Assembly: GCA_017591395.1 (NCBI GenBank)
Contig: WEDG01008815.1
Span: forward strand, 1 to 64,000
Length of the DNA: 64,000 nt
Source of the DNA: Schistocephalus solidus
Lineage: Eukaryota; Platyhelminthes; Cestoda; Diphyllobothriidea; Diphyllobothriidae
Direction of reading: 5' to 3'
Shown: positions 38,388-50,510 of the stretch, one piece after another
Position numbering within the stretch: position 1 is the first letter of the stretch
Layout: each line of letters opens with the position of its first letter
Program-made: the position numbers and the translations under genes
The notes under the pieces: model-generated
What the model saw: the letters and a program-made list of their open reading frames with translations, nothing else
What the model was told of the DNA's origin: nothing
Databases searched by the model: none

Positions 38388-38705
38388 ATGTTCTTTTACA
38401 CTGAAAGATACCCTTACTTAAAGTATATAATTAAGGTTTTTTTCTTACAAATAAGTACAAAAAAACTTTTGAATATGTTTTCTATAAAATATATTTGGAT
38501 TTATAAGAGCATCTATAAGCAATGAGAAAAACGCTTGCTTTTTGTGTAGCTATTTTTACAGAGTACGCACTTTGCGCGCAATCAGAAAGAAATGTTTAAA
38601 AGCCGACATTCTGACATGGCTTAAATATTTTCCCATTAAACTGTATGATACTAAATATGACAACCCATCTTAAGTATTTTTTTTCGAATCGATAGAACAT
38701 ATAAA
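38388..38705 (+). repeat. Direct repeat right of PLE copy D
   Basis: This is the partner of 35025-35345 (for example 'ataagtacaaaaaaac', 'ctataaaatatatttggatttataag', 'aaaagccgacattctgac'). The alignment covers about 300 bp with many substitutions, so the pair is old. I see no hammerhead core in it. Confidence 0.55.
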
Positions 38706-41700
38706 AATTTCGGTGATGTCATATGCAATAATTATAACAGAAGCACATGATAATTAAGATGTCTTCTATTTATGTGTACATATGTGTATATATTTGCATG
38801 CAGCAAACCGTAAACTCTTACCACGTTCTGACGTCAGAAACATAATCATGTGCACGCGGAAATCATGAATTATCTATGGACACTGTCCATTGCAAGCACT
38901 TTTTGTAAGCTAATTCCATCCCTACGTCGCCGTCGGACATTCTATATGGCTGTAGATTGTGTGTTTATTCACACGTTAATGGGCGTAGTTTGATGCACTT
39001 GTTGTTTGAACCTTGCTTTATTCCTAGAACTTTCATTTTCGTTTCATTTTTAGATTAATCTTCATATACTTTTTTCCGTGAAATTCGCCACTTGTATGAC
39101 GGTGAACATTCTAACATTCTTATATTTTCGAATTGATCAGACAACACACGTGTTTCTTACGATGGGTGTAAAATGAAACTTTAATTGGGTGGCACGGGGT
39201 ACGAAATATGCGTATGTATCCTCAGTTAATTGCTCAAGGAAAGATTACTTTTGTAATTTATTTTCCTCAAACCATTCAAATTACGACGAATCCTGAAAGC
39301 TTTTACCTATGTAGTAGGTAATTGCACTTCCTTTTTGTGCATGTGAAGGTTTATACACTTATCGAAACATGAAGCGTCCTCAATAAGCGTTCCACTGGAA
39401 AACGTTGCCAGTAAATGTGCACGTTTTTTATCCTCATAAGTAAAGTCAGGAACAACAATTTCAAACGTTTTACCCTCTTATGCACTTACCTGAGAGATAA
39501 AGATATTTTTCTGTAAACATAAGCGTCATTTTTCTCTTGGAACTGCTTTTCCTAACTGCTTTCTTTTAGGCTCCGCTTCATAATTAAACATGACCTGCAG
39601 AATGTTCACCTTAATACTCAAATATTTTAGGGTACTAATGTTAATGACCGTTTTATTTCTAGATTACTTTTTTTCGAAAATAATGCGCGCAAGTGTCTTA
39701 CTGTGTACTATGTATATAGTGGGCCCTCTCACAGTTAACTGTGCAATGTTTGCCTGTGTGTGAATATAACGTGTGTCTGATCGATCTATTGTTACCCTTT
39801 AGAACATAGAATCATAAACATTTACGACCCGGAAGGAAATGATCATATTTTTTTGAAAATAACATGCTTATTCACATCTTGCCCCATCTGGTTTCAGTGG
39901 AGTAAAAAAATTAAGTTTTATGTGAGGAACAGTTGTTTTGATAAAACCTTCTCCCTCTTATTTTCGAAGTAAGGATAATCCGTAGATATGGCTTTTGATC
40001 TTTCTTATTACAGGAAATATTTCGTTGATGACATAAATTTTAAACATGGGCTGCTTGAAAATAAGGCCTTATTTTCATAACACGTAAGGCCACTAAGTAA
40101 ACCACGCAACGGGCTAGGAAGCACGGACCGCTCCGCTAAAATTGAATCATCATTTGTTCCAATTTTATCCACCATCGGTACAGGTAAGTGAATACTAGTC
40201 CACAAATATGTGAACACGCATTTCATCAAGTGCTCGGGCAACTTATAAAAGCGTCTCTAAGCGACTGTTTTTGAAAATTTAACTACCCTATACTTCAAAG
40301 TGCCGCATTTCATAACAATAGACACGCCTAACAGCAGTACATTTTTAAATTTAGTTCACTTAGATAAGTAATCAGCTCAAAAAATTGTGATTCTCACAGT
40401 TGGGCTGGGAAAATAGGCAGTGAAATTCCAAAGGCTTCAGGCTAAAAGGATTATTTGAAACGATGCTCTGTCGTTTTTATTTCAGCTAGGCATTAAAGGT
40501 TATTCATAAAAATTCCACCAGTTTAACTTGTGGATTTTAGCAGAGTTTGTGATCTGACTTTAACTCCGTGTGTGGAAGTTGATTTAATTGCGTTGTTTTA
40601 CTGTTTCTTTGACTGGTTTTTCATGACTGTTATATGTATAAATCCTCTCCAGATATGCGCTTTAAATGTATCTTTCCAACTGTGGTTTGTGCGTATCTTA
40701 GACTCTTGAATTGATCAACTTGGCACACAAGTTGCACAAGGAAATTGCACAACGCGAAACGGTTTTAATCCTAAAAATATCAGTTTCGTGTGGACGTGAA
40801 GCAACTGTTATGTTTTACCCTTACTAAATATTTTCTTAAATGTTTTTCGCTAACATTTTATTTAGTACCATCCTGTCGTAATTTTTACTCGCGACACTTT
40901 GGAATGCATTTGGTCAAATGTGGGTTGCTTGATCCTGGTATGCAGACTTTTTTGGGATGCGAATTCTTTTCACGTTTTTGACTAAATATTTTCTCCCAGT
41001 CGGTGATATATAGCTAACGGCTATAAGAAGGGCTAACCTTAGACCCTTGCTGTGAATGCGAGGTGTTAAATATCCAGTACTTGCATTTTCCACTCTGCGT
41101 TAGAATGCGGTTGTAAACAGCGGAACCGTAGGTTCACAGGAAACTGGTGGGGTTTCCTTCTTTCTTTCTTTGCGCCTTGAGCTTCTTGCTTTATATAAGA
41201 AACCGCGAATGGACCGAACCTTAGTGTGAGACATGTATGTGGGCAAGGCATGTTATATGCGTGAAACGAGGGGGCAGTATGTCACATCAGCCGCTGTACC
41301 TTATTTCATTTTCGCTCGGTTTTGCTCAAATTTTTTGCTAGTGCTTATGGAGACAGGGAAGCGTAGAGTAGATAAGCCTGTCAAGTAGCGGTTTTTTTCA
41401 ATACAGAACCTGATGTGACTTTTTACGTTAGTACGACACCCTCGCTAATTCAGCAACGTTTACGTGGGGGGTCGTGTCTACGTATAGTGGCTTTATGTAA
41501 TTTACTTTTAACTTTCAGTCTGTTAAGGGGTCATTATCTGGTTGTTCCTTTTTCATCCCTTTCTTTCCTATCAGAATAAAATATTAATGGCCCTTTCTAG
41601 AGGTCATTTCTTCATGTTTAAAGGGGTTTTATTTACCTTAGACCGTTATTTGACCTTCTTTTGAAACAGCTTTTACCGTGAAACTGATACGTTTGGAGGA

Positions 41701-42107
41701 GATATTGCGAAATGTTTAAATAAAAAATCGTGCTGTTCCTCAAAGTTCGTGAACTATTTTCTTGTGGGTTACGGAGCTAAAGATTTTCGTTAATTAAATT
41801 GTCTACTGTCCATTTACTGATCGCGTTGGCAGCACACTTGATCTTTCTACGAAACCCACTGCAACAACTGAAGAAATAAATTAGAAAAAATAAGTACGAT
41901 GCCATTGATTGTCATTTTACCTCCTGCTTATAACGTGCGATTCAGATTCAAATCCTATGTCAATTGATAGCTGTTTTGTAGATGGTAAGACCCTGTAATT
42001 CCAATAAGATCAACAGTTTTTAGTCCAGTTTTCTAAAAATGAACCATATTCCGAGCGACGACGTGAAAATCAGGAACTGAAAAACTTGTATCGTTGTTGC
42101 TTGATAG
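38706..42107. other. Intronic stretch, nothing assigned
   Basis: This is AT-rich sequence with only frames under 80 codons and a few simple runs (TATGTG near 38775, CTTT near 41155). I see no exon, RNA gene or member of the repeat families described elsewhere. Confidence 0.4.
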
Positions 42108-42460
42108 GGGGTACGTCAAGCCACTTTACGGACGGCTTCCCGGCCACAGGATTCGGCTACCGGAATCACTCCGACGCAATGCAATACAGAGTTCGCTCAA
42201 GCACACTCATTGGTGGCTTACCTCCACCGTCCATCTCGGGGCTCCGGCCGGTTAGTCGTTCACCGGGCTACCACTTGTCATCTGAGAGTGGCAGCCGTAG
42301 TATGGCCCTTAACGGTGGAGGCCGTAATCGCTTTCCAAGGACTGCATCTGAGGGTCGCCGTACCGCCACTGCCGAAATTACACCCACTGCGCTGAGTGAC
42401 ATGGACTTCCCTACAGTGCAGAGCTGGCTGCGGTCGCCACTGCCCGCTGGCCAACAGAAA
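42108..42460 (+). CDS. abLIM-like gene, exon e (Ser/Gly/Arg-rich linker)
   Basis: The acceptor is GTTGCTTGATAG (42107) and the donor AAA|GTGAGC (42460/42461). The exon enters in phase 1, completing GGG from the previous exon, and leaves in phase 0. About 117 residues are encoded, rich in S, G, R and P (SHFTDGFPATGFGYRNHSD, then PVSRSPGYHLSSESGSRSM). It ends with a more conserved-looking stretch, LSDMDFPTVQSWLRSPLPAG. It sits where abLIM proteins carry a variable disordered linker before the headpiece. A second frame is also open across part of the exon, but it has no splice support. The exon is flanked by inverted PLE copies A (left intron) and B (right intron). Confidence 0.8.
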
Positions 42461-43811
42461 GTGAGCTTTTTCCAGTCTGCTAATGTATCAGAGCTCTTAT
42501 CTCCTTAAAAAATTACTTAATTTGCGAGTCCTTATGACTTGAGGGCTGATTTTGCAAATGAGTACGTTTTTCCGTCGAATGCGTGATTCGGGATCAAACT
42601 GTAATTTACTGCAATGTTTCTACACAACTTCCAGATGCAAAAATTGCGCTTTATTTGTTAACAACCTCAAGCTCATTTATTAAAGTGCGGCATTTTTTAT
42701 TTTTATCCCTGTAATTTGAACTTTTGTTATTGACCTGGTATGATCATGATTTGAAACGGCTCTGAAGGAGTGTTGCATTTCAGGTGTTTGAACAAGTAAA
42801 GAAGAAGGCTGTTCGATTGCCACAATCATTTTTATTCAGTTAAACTTTCCGACTCGTACTGATGTACATCCCCGCTTTTATCTCTGAAATTGACCTTCAT
42901 TAAGAATCCGAAAGCTCAAATGAATAAAGAAATGATTCAGGTGATCGAACAGGCTTCGTTTTCCTTAATTATTGAAACGGTACTACGTAGCATGGTTATC
43001 ACACTGGTCCGTCAGTGGGTTTGGGGTGACTAATTGCTGCCTAGAAATTTATGCATTACATCACCCGTTTAAATCGCTGAACAGATGAATGACGTGTATA
43101 TAGTAAATAGCTGCATAATTTACTAAATGTGTGAATCATGAATCGATGTTGGTTACTGTAAAAGACTGGAAAAACCAAAAGCCTGTTTCTTCCCTATTTA
43201 GCATCTTCAAATAATGATGCGCAACTAATTAAGATGCCTAATATTAGAGACTGAGCGTTGTTCAATCTGTTGTGATTTGAGCTATACAATGCCAAAACTA
43301 AACCCTCTTTCTTTAATGGAATGCCTAAACTCGTTATCCGTGAGGCATATTCGCAATTCGTTTTTATTACTATTTTTGCTCAATGCGATATCAAGCTGAT
43401 TTTTGAACCTCTATGAGCCGAATCATTTCATGTGTACATTTCGAGGCTATTGGCTGAAGCTTTCTTTCGAATTCTTAATAACCTCAGCATAATAGTAATA
43501 TGAAAAGCTGTTTGCATACAGTTAAACAAGGCACGAGTTAGTCGAGAATGAACAAAAAACTATGATCCTTCGATTTTTTTATCTGCGAAAACTAAACGGT
43601 GTCTTTATATTAGGCATTTTTTAGAAAAGCATTGAAAGTGATGATATCACGATTTTATAACTTTCTTGTAAAGCAGGAAGTTAAGCTTCATCTTCCTGTG
43701 ATCTGTAGAATTACTCAAGTGTCTGCCAGTTTCAAACACTGGTCCGCTGACGATTGTTTGCTCAAGTAAATGCATGCGCTGTTAGAATCCCCATAAATGC
43801 TACTATGATCA

Positions 43812-44310
43812 AAAGAGTATGAGAACACTTTACAGGATGGCTAGGAAAGGGGCAGATAAAGAACATAAACAGTTCTATTCTCGCGCATGTGTTAGACACA
43901 GACCATCGTGTAGATGTCAAAGAGTCCTTCCGGGTAATTTACAAGGTCCCTTAACCTTTTCAAAATTCCGTGGAAAGCGTCTGTTGGCTACAGCAGAAGC
44001 AGCTGCAATCAGGCTACGCAAACCGGTCCTGTGCTCTCAAAAAAAACTGTATGCAGGCGCCGCAATTACCGTGGCCGAAAGTTATCAATTCAGCTGCCCG
44101 CATCTAATTGCCTGTCCCGGCGGCCGCCATTCCTCCGACGATGATGAGAAAACGGACCACAATTTTGTTTCTTTCCCCTCGCTCCCCACCCTGACAACCG
44201 TACGATTTGTTCTACTGGCCTGCATATTTGACTTAGTCACACAGTGATATAAATGTAAAGGCCTGACGAGAATTTATCGAAAGCTAACGTATGCTCGCCA
44301 AATTGTCTTT
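43812..44310 (+). mobile_element. Penelope-like retroelement copy B (5'-truncated 3' end)
   Basis: This is a sense-strand insertion in the intron between exons e and f. It starts abruptly within the GIY-YIG region (GKGQIKNINSSILAHVLDTDH in frame) and runs through the C-terminal coding remnant (TAEAAAIRLRKPVLC) and 3' sequence to the hammerhead-like terminus at 44260-44299. Nucleotide by nucleotide it follows the reverse complement of 33284-33770 with modest divergence. A 142-codon frame across it (43819-44247) is in the wrong frame and is not a gene. The abrupt 5' end is typical of incomplete target-primed reverse transcription. Confidence 0.85.
44260..44299 (+). ncRNA. Hammerhead ribozyme-like motif, PLE copy B (intronic, sense)
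   Basis: From 5' to 3': stem I strand GGC (44260-44262), core CTGACGA (44263-44269), stem II closed by G44270-C44278 around AATTTAT, then GAAA (44279-44282). Stem III is A44282-T44295, G44283-C44294 and C44284-G44293 around loop TAACGTAT. The cleavage base is C44296, and GCC (44297-44299) pairs perfectly with GGC. All invariant core bases are present, giving a type I layout with the minimal stem III known from PLE hammerheads. It lies on the same strand as the host gene, so it would be transcribed inside that intron. Confidence 0.68.
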
Positions 44311-46061
44311 TAATTTTTTTAATAAGAATTTTTTTGCTTCTTTACAAAGAATTACTTAACTAACAGAAGCCGTGGTACTTCTCCTACCTTGTAAAACATA
44401 TGTTTTCCGTTATGACAAGGTGTGAACTATGATCTCTCACTATGAGAAAACATTATACAACCTGTGCTGGTCCCCTCAGTTATTTAAAACGTCAGGACTA
44501 CATCGAGTAGGGATGCCAGGCCTATACACGACACTTAACATTCCTATGCGAACTTTTAAGCTCTAGTGAATGCAGGCACACCAAACACATGTAAAGATAA
44601 TGAGTATCCTGAGAATTCATAAAAACCACAATGACTTTTATAGCGGCAGTTTCAATATCATTATTTCAACGTTTATGCATGTCTGCAGGGTAACGGCAAG
44701 ACTAGCGTCCATGCATCCGCTATACCAATTTGCGTAGAAGAGGGGCGCAATCGAAAACAATTCAAACATTCAAATAAGTAATTAACACCTTCACCTCTGC
44801 CATGGAAGCATTCACATTTTTCGTACTTCCACAGTTTTCCGATAGTTCAGGACACCGACTCCCTTCCCATTTGTTTCGTTTCTGCCTTTCTTTTTCAGAC
44901 TTTCTTTTTGGATGCCTGAAGTTTTCATTAATTTCGTCGCAGTTTCCTAAGGATATCCCACCTATTTTACTGAGTGTCCCATTGAGGGCCCTTGTTGAAA
45001 GAAACACTTTTTGCCGCTATGCCTGTTTCATTTAAGTACTTCAAATTGACCTGGTTGTTCACGTTCATTCTGGAATCCGTTTCACTGGCGTTAGTGTATT
45101 TCATCCATAAGTTGTGGGAGACCACAGAAAGTTCGCAAGGTTATCTATAGCAGAAAAGGTCTTGCCTAAAGCACTTTAACACCGACTGCCTTCATCCATA
45201 AATACTTCACGTTAAGTCATTTACCAGTACCCATATCCAACGATCCCAAATTCTTCCCATTTTTGAAAACACCCACACTTTTGTCAGCTATTCTGGTTGT
45301 CTTATCATGTTATAAGCTTGATGTCTAAGTAAATGAGGTAATTCGTGGTATTTTATGATCTCTGCTCAATGCATCAACTTCTGCTTTCTGGTTTTGGGTT
45401 ATCCTAAAATGGACGATACTATATTCGGACACATTGTCACAAAAGTTGCTCCTGTGTGTCCCCTGTTGATGATGGTCCAACAGTTCACAAGAAGCAGAAT
45501 ATGAGAACCTTCTTTTGTTCGCCTTTTATGCTCAGTGCAGATACTTCATTATTTTGCGATGACAATTAACATTCCTAAGGAATCTAATGGTGTTTGCCTT
45601 TTGAATGGTGCTATTTGCGATAGCCCCTTTCGATAAGATGCTCAAGAACAAAAATAAGATTGTAGTATTGGGCGCAGTGACATCCTGCAAGTCTAGACTG
45701 GAGCTCTGTTATAGGATAGCCATTGCGTCTGCATCCAATTTTCTATTGTCCTATGAATGAGTGGTATGGGAAGTTAGATTAGGGTCGGCGTTCTGGAGTC
45801 TACTCAATCATACTCAAAAGAACACGTAAGTTATCGTGGATTTGCATGGCCCTAGCGATCATCGTTGAGTTCGGGATAAAACCTGTTAGTCAACTACCGT
45901 ACTTTGACACCTTTTGCTGGATATAATAAGATCGCCATTTGATTGTCTGGTTTTCTTGTCCAAGCTTTGAACCGATTTTTTTACTTGTTGTGCACTTTTC
46001 AATAGAACTTTAATACACATCATCCGCTATTTGTCATATAGCCTTCCTTTCCGTTTTTTAG

Positions 46062-46133
46062 ACTTACTCCTATGAGCAGTTAAAAGTATCTTCTGGTGCC
46101 CGGTTGAAAGGGATCAACGTTGACCATCGTGAG
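46062..46133 (+). CDS. abLIM-like gene, exon f (villin headpiece, N-terminal subdomain)
   Basis: The acceptor is CCGTTTTTTAG (46061) and the donor GAG|GTAGGT (46133/46134). The exon is exactly 24 codons, phase 0 at both ends. It encodes TYSYEQLKVSSGARLKGINV and then DHRE. The Y-P-Y-E-x-L-x-V-like start and the I-N-V-D turn match the N-terminal headpiece subdomain of abLIM and dematin, just before the helical C-terminal part. Relative to villin-type VDPSRKENHL, the linker here (VDHRENHL across the splice) is two residues shorter. Confidence 0.88.
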
Positions 46134-47374
46134 GTAGGTAGATATCGCTCATATATGTTTTGAATCCAGTAACGTTTGGTAAATTGCACCCTGTAAGTTA
46201 TGTTCTTTTCCTAAACTGGGAATTCGTGGCACATTGATGCTTTTTAAAAGATATCCGGGGCTATTGTTTTTGGTTTCAGAAGGTTTCCTGATTAGAATTA
46301 GCAAATCTCCTATTTTTCAAGAAGCAATATGGATTTCTCTGGGTTGTGTGTAGAGATATCGGCTGTCTTGAGTAGAAATTATCCCTACTTAAGTTTTGCT
46401 GTTTTTTATGTCTTGTTGGATGTAATTTAGTCTAAATATTCATAATTTCGACGATTACATTTGTGACCAATTGTTATTCGCGTTAGGTTTCTCCTCTTCT
46501 CGCTTATTCATTACCCCTATAATTGCATTCCCATTCGCGCCAAATGGAAATCCTTCCGTCGTTACGGAGCGACAGCTTACGTGAGGAAGATCGCACCAGA
46601 GTAAAAGGCATGGGAATATTGGTGAAAAGGGTTTAGTGTCACAACCTCAGTTGATTGGATGTAGCCCTAGGATGCTCATTTTCACACATTCTGAAGCGCA
46701 GAAAGACATCAGTTCCCTGTCCGAGAGCCTGCTGCGCGTGAGAAAGGCTGTACTTTAAGTTCGAGTTAACGTGACGGAGGTCACGCAATACTGAGAATTA
46801 TTTGATTAAAGAAGTTTTGGCAAGCGTACTTTTTCAATTATTCATTGTCAGACTATTCCAATTAAACAAGGTGGACTGGATGTCAAAGTCTTGCCAACTT
46901 TTCATTTCTTGATGCTCTGCTTATCCTCCGAGCGAAAACGCCTTGGCAGTGCTCAGAAAATTCAGGCTTTTTTTCCCGTGCATGCAGGTATTCGTCTTCA
47001 ACCAAAACGTTATTCTGTTGCTGTCATTGTCTGCTGTGTTTGCTTTAACCCCTAATTTGAAGTTTATTTTCCTTGAGAGCACCTCCAGAAAATGAATGTA
47101 CGTGTATAATTGGAATGTCTAAGGCTTCGAGTTTGAGCTGCACCTTTAGGCAAACTTCCAGAACAAGTAATGTGACGGTTTTTCCTGCCTTGTTTGATTT
47201 CCGAGGAAATGACTGCGCGAACTCAGAGTTACTTCTTCGGAACAGACCTTTTTGGGCTCTCGCCGAAAGTTGATATGGATAGTTGAGCCTGCTATCCACC
47301 AGCTACTGCAAAATAACCGCGTTATAATCACAAGCTGCCAACAGGCAGTCAGTAGTATACAACAACCTAATTAT

Positions 47375-47500
47375 TTACCACACTTACAGCACAGGTACTA
47401 GCAAAAAGCCGAGCACACGTGTTTCGCTGATTCTGTGCGGCTGCCCGACTCAGTGGACAGAGGTTCGGCTCAGCAATAGGTCCCACAGCAGTTCGGCACA
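47375..47500 (+). repeat. Dispersed repeat family R2, copy 2
   Basis: 'ttacagcacaggtactagcaaaaagccgagcacacgtgtttcgctga' (47383 on) and a later 'cagcaataggtcccacagc' repeat the order seen at 19590-19715, in the same orientation. It lies in the intron before the last abLIM exon. Confidence 0.55.
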
Positions 47501-48172
47501 GAGGGTGAAGCTAAGAATGCAAACTATCAACGTTTGGCTTATCACACTCATGTCGGTAACGGTCGTACATACACGATTTTGTTTATAATAAACCTTTATA
47601 AAATTAGTATTTTATCACTTTTTACACTTGGACCATATTAGATGGGTATTTTAAATTTTTACCGTACGACAACGAACTGTTCGGCTTTTGAGCGTAACTG
47701 GACTCTGCGACGTTCTGATTCATGTCTGAAATCGCATCAAATCCATGCTGCGCTTAAACATAAACACAGTACTCATGCAGCAAGTAGACCTTAACAATTA
47801 AGAAAAGTTCTAGACAATTCCAGTCCTGCTTCTTAAACCCAAGGTTAATTTAGTTTCTTACTATGAAGGTTATGAAGCCTTCGAGGTATAGCGTTTTCCA
47901 GGGCGTTGATTCTGCAATGTTGATTTGTCCTCGAACTGTCCTCGAATTGCTTCGTTGTGAATTCTATCCACAGTTTTCCTGGCTTTACCCAGGAAACTGC
48001 CATTTCTCTTATTGTTCCGTGTGCACGACAATATTCGTTCATCCTTGCGCGTAAGTATATGGGTGACGCTGATTTTCACAACTGCCAATGCTCATCAGAG
48101 GAAAGATTTGGCTTTTTTGTTCTTGCACTGGAGACTAGATGGTTAATACAGGCGTGTTTTCATCTCTTACAG

Positions 48173-48286
48173 AATCATCTCTCACCCGAGGAATTCGAAC
48201 GTCTTTTTGAGATGACGCCTGCACAATTTCACCGTCTTCCAGAGTGGAAACAGAATGACCTCAAGATGCGATTGGACCTTTACTAA
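48173..48286 (+). CDS. abLIM-like gene, terminal exon (villin headpiece C-terminal subdomain)
   Basis: The acceptor CATCTCTTACAG (48172) is followed by a phase-0 frame of 37 codons and TAA. The peptide starts NHLSPEEFERLFEMTPAQF and continues RLPEWKQNDLKMRLDLY. It is a clear villin headpiece core with the three hydrophobic-core phenylalanines (EEF, RLF, AQF) and the W-K-x-N-D-L-K motif that binds F-actin. The usual K-K-x-x-L-F end is replaced by MRLDLY, so the last aromatic is Tyr. Preceding splice phases agree, and this is the end of the gene. A candidate AATAAA lies far downstream (49295), with no close one obvious. Confidence 0.92.
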   Translation, partial: NHLSPEEFERLFEMTPAQFHRLPEWKQNDLKMRLDLY

Positions 48287-49559
48287 TATCTAAAATCGCA
48301 TAGTTAAAACTCAACTTGGAGCCCCTTTTACCCCCAACTGCATTGTATCCTGTGGACTGCTGCATGTTTTCAATGCACTTCGACTTGGATCCATAAACCA
48401 GCAATTTTCTGACAGTTTCTGTGGGCACTGCTGCTTCACTATGCATAGCAACACATTGCAAACGTCCTTCAACCGAAATACGTAGGACATAATGGTTCCC
48501 TGTATCCTGCTTTATTATGAAGTTGTTTCTGCTCCTTCTCTTAAGGGTGAGTTTGTTTCTCTTGAAGTTAGGTTTCATGAAGTTTCCAGCAGTTTGCTCG
48601 TGTCCCTTGTACCGCTCGGCCCCAAAAACCTACTTTTAAGAGCTTTCGGTATTCTTGGAAATTCTGCCTAATGCATTTGTCTGTGAAAATTCGGTGCCGC
48701 GTAGTCTCTCGATACATTTGCATGAAACCCCGTAGATGTCCCTTAGACCTCTGTGATACCCCAGGGCCTAAACTGTTTTTTTCAGTATGGTTGCAGTATC
48801 ATCCCCCTCTCCTTACTACCTTCGTCGCCTTTTTCGTTCTCTGTGGATAAAGACTTGGTTTCTTCCCAAATCGTCACCGGCGTCGATGGAAAATCGCGAA
48901 GACTTCTCCATCCCTCTGTGTGCATTTCTGTTTACGTCAAACCCAGAACGGACTGGTTATTTCGAGGTCAATGTTCCACACTAGTTTCCTTATTTTTCGA
49001 ATTATTTAGGCCTCGTTCATGACACTGATACTAAACCTGCGTTTGTTCTATTTCCTTTTCTGCTGCTGTTGCTGTAATTTGTCCTGACATTTGTTTCTAC
49101 AAACGGAGTTTGTAATCCTTCTCTGAACCCTGCTTGTTCCTGAAACTGCTATCAGTTTGATTTAATTAATGGTTTAATTTGATGGCTATTATAATTGCTG
49201 ACATGATGAAACACACTATTATATCAGGATAGCCCTGGTAAGCTTAGAGGATATTACGACTTCTACTCGAGACCGGAGAGAGGGTAGTTCTGCTAATAAA
49301 AATGACAACACCAGGCTACCAACTAGATGAAAGAATAATTTGACTGGAGGGATGGTGAGATGCTACCTAGAAACTGTTTACAATCTAGTTTAAAAAATAA
49401 GTTTGTTCACAAAACAAACAAAACAAAAACACTAGAAAAAGAAGGGTCATTTATTTATTGAACCAGAAATTTGTGAAGGATTTATCTCAAACAACCCTGG
49501 TTATCTAGTTATTTCCTCCTGAGCCATTGGTAAGCACAGTGACAATTACTTTCTCAAAA

Positions 49560-50510
49560 ATATGTGGAAATCTACTAGAGGAAGCGACAGCAATCCAACG
49601 TTCTTGGATCTGCTTGAATCTGCTTTTTGAAACCTTGAAGTCGACTTATATGTTGGTTTCCACCGATTGTCCACAGCCGCACTTGGCTCACGAGCACGCA
49701 TACGCAACGCCTGGCTCTCGGCGCGTCAGAATCTTTGCTATCGTCAACCTCTAAATTGATTTTACTCCGCTGTGGTGAGACTTTTTCTACCAACCCTTTC
49801 TCCCTGACGTTTGCTGGGGAAAAATCTTCTGTCGGCCTTTCGGCTCTACAAGGGTGACCAGTATTTCTCAGTTCTAGCCATTGGTATAGTCAGGTGATGA
49901 CGATATGTAATGTTCCGCCAGAAGTGCTCCAAGTCTTGGTGCCCGCTTTTGGTTCTCCTTCGGCTGCTTGACTGGCTGATGGAAATGCATGGCCTAGCCA
50001 GGCCCTCGCTAACCCATTTCCAATTTATTAAGCTTCCCCGTCGCCTCCCTCAGACTCGACGTCACATAAGGCATAAGGCAAGTAATCTGCTATGCAGCCC
50101 ACGACTTAACGATGCCATCTAGCAGGCAAATTCAAGCCACTACTTTGTCTTACCCCAGCGCGACCACTGCAGGTCGTAACCGCACCACCTTTTGTGCCAT
50201 AGTCCGTCTCGGCATCTGCCTATGCTCTTGCTCTTCCAATTAAAGCCGACCTCTACTATTGGCTGGCACGAAGAGCATGCAAACAACCGCCCCGGTAATT
50301 TGGATCTCCTTTAGGCTTTTTGCACCAGTGTCAACCGAAATGGCAGACGTTTCATTGTAAATACTGAAGCAGCTCGATGACACTCCCCCAACAGCAACTG
50401 ACTGGGGATACCCAACTCTGGCTTCTTCCTTATGGCAGTAACCGCTTCCCAAATCGTTCGCGTTCCCTCTCCTTGGACATTGGCAAATGCACACCTAGTT
50501 GATCTGACAA
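49560..50510 (-). pseudogene. Coding-like reverse-strand block of unknown family
   Basis: This block is GC-richer than its surroundings. The reverse strand reads as a coherent peptide for about 60 codons near 50330-50510 (pieces such as IWEAVTAIRKKPELGIPSQ and FTMKRLPFRLTLVQKA). It is then interrupted by stops, with further open pieces at 49575-49793. I recognise no domain. It could be a decayed transposon protein or a processed pseudogene. Confidence 0.3.

Noticed and set aside
43819..44247. 142-codon open frame as a host gene
   Set aside because: It is an out-of-frame reading of PLE copy B; the correct frame gives GIY-YIG endonuclease pieces.
48753..49022. 89-codon pyrimidine-rich frame after the abLIM stop
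   Set aside because: It lies in probable 3' untranslated sequence, two frames are open at once and there is no domain.
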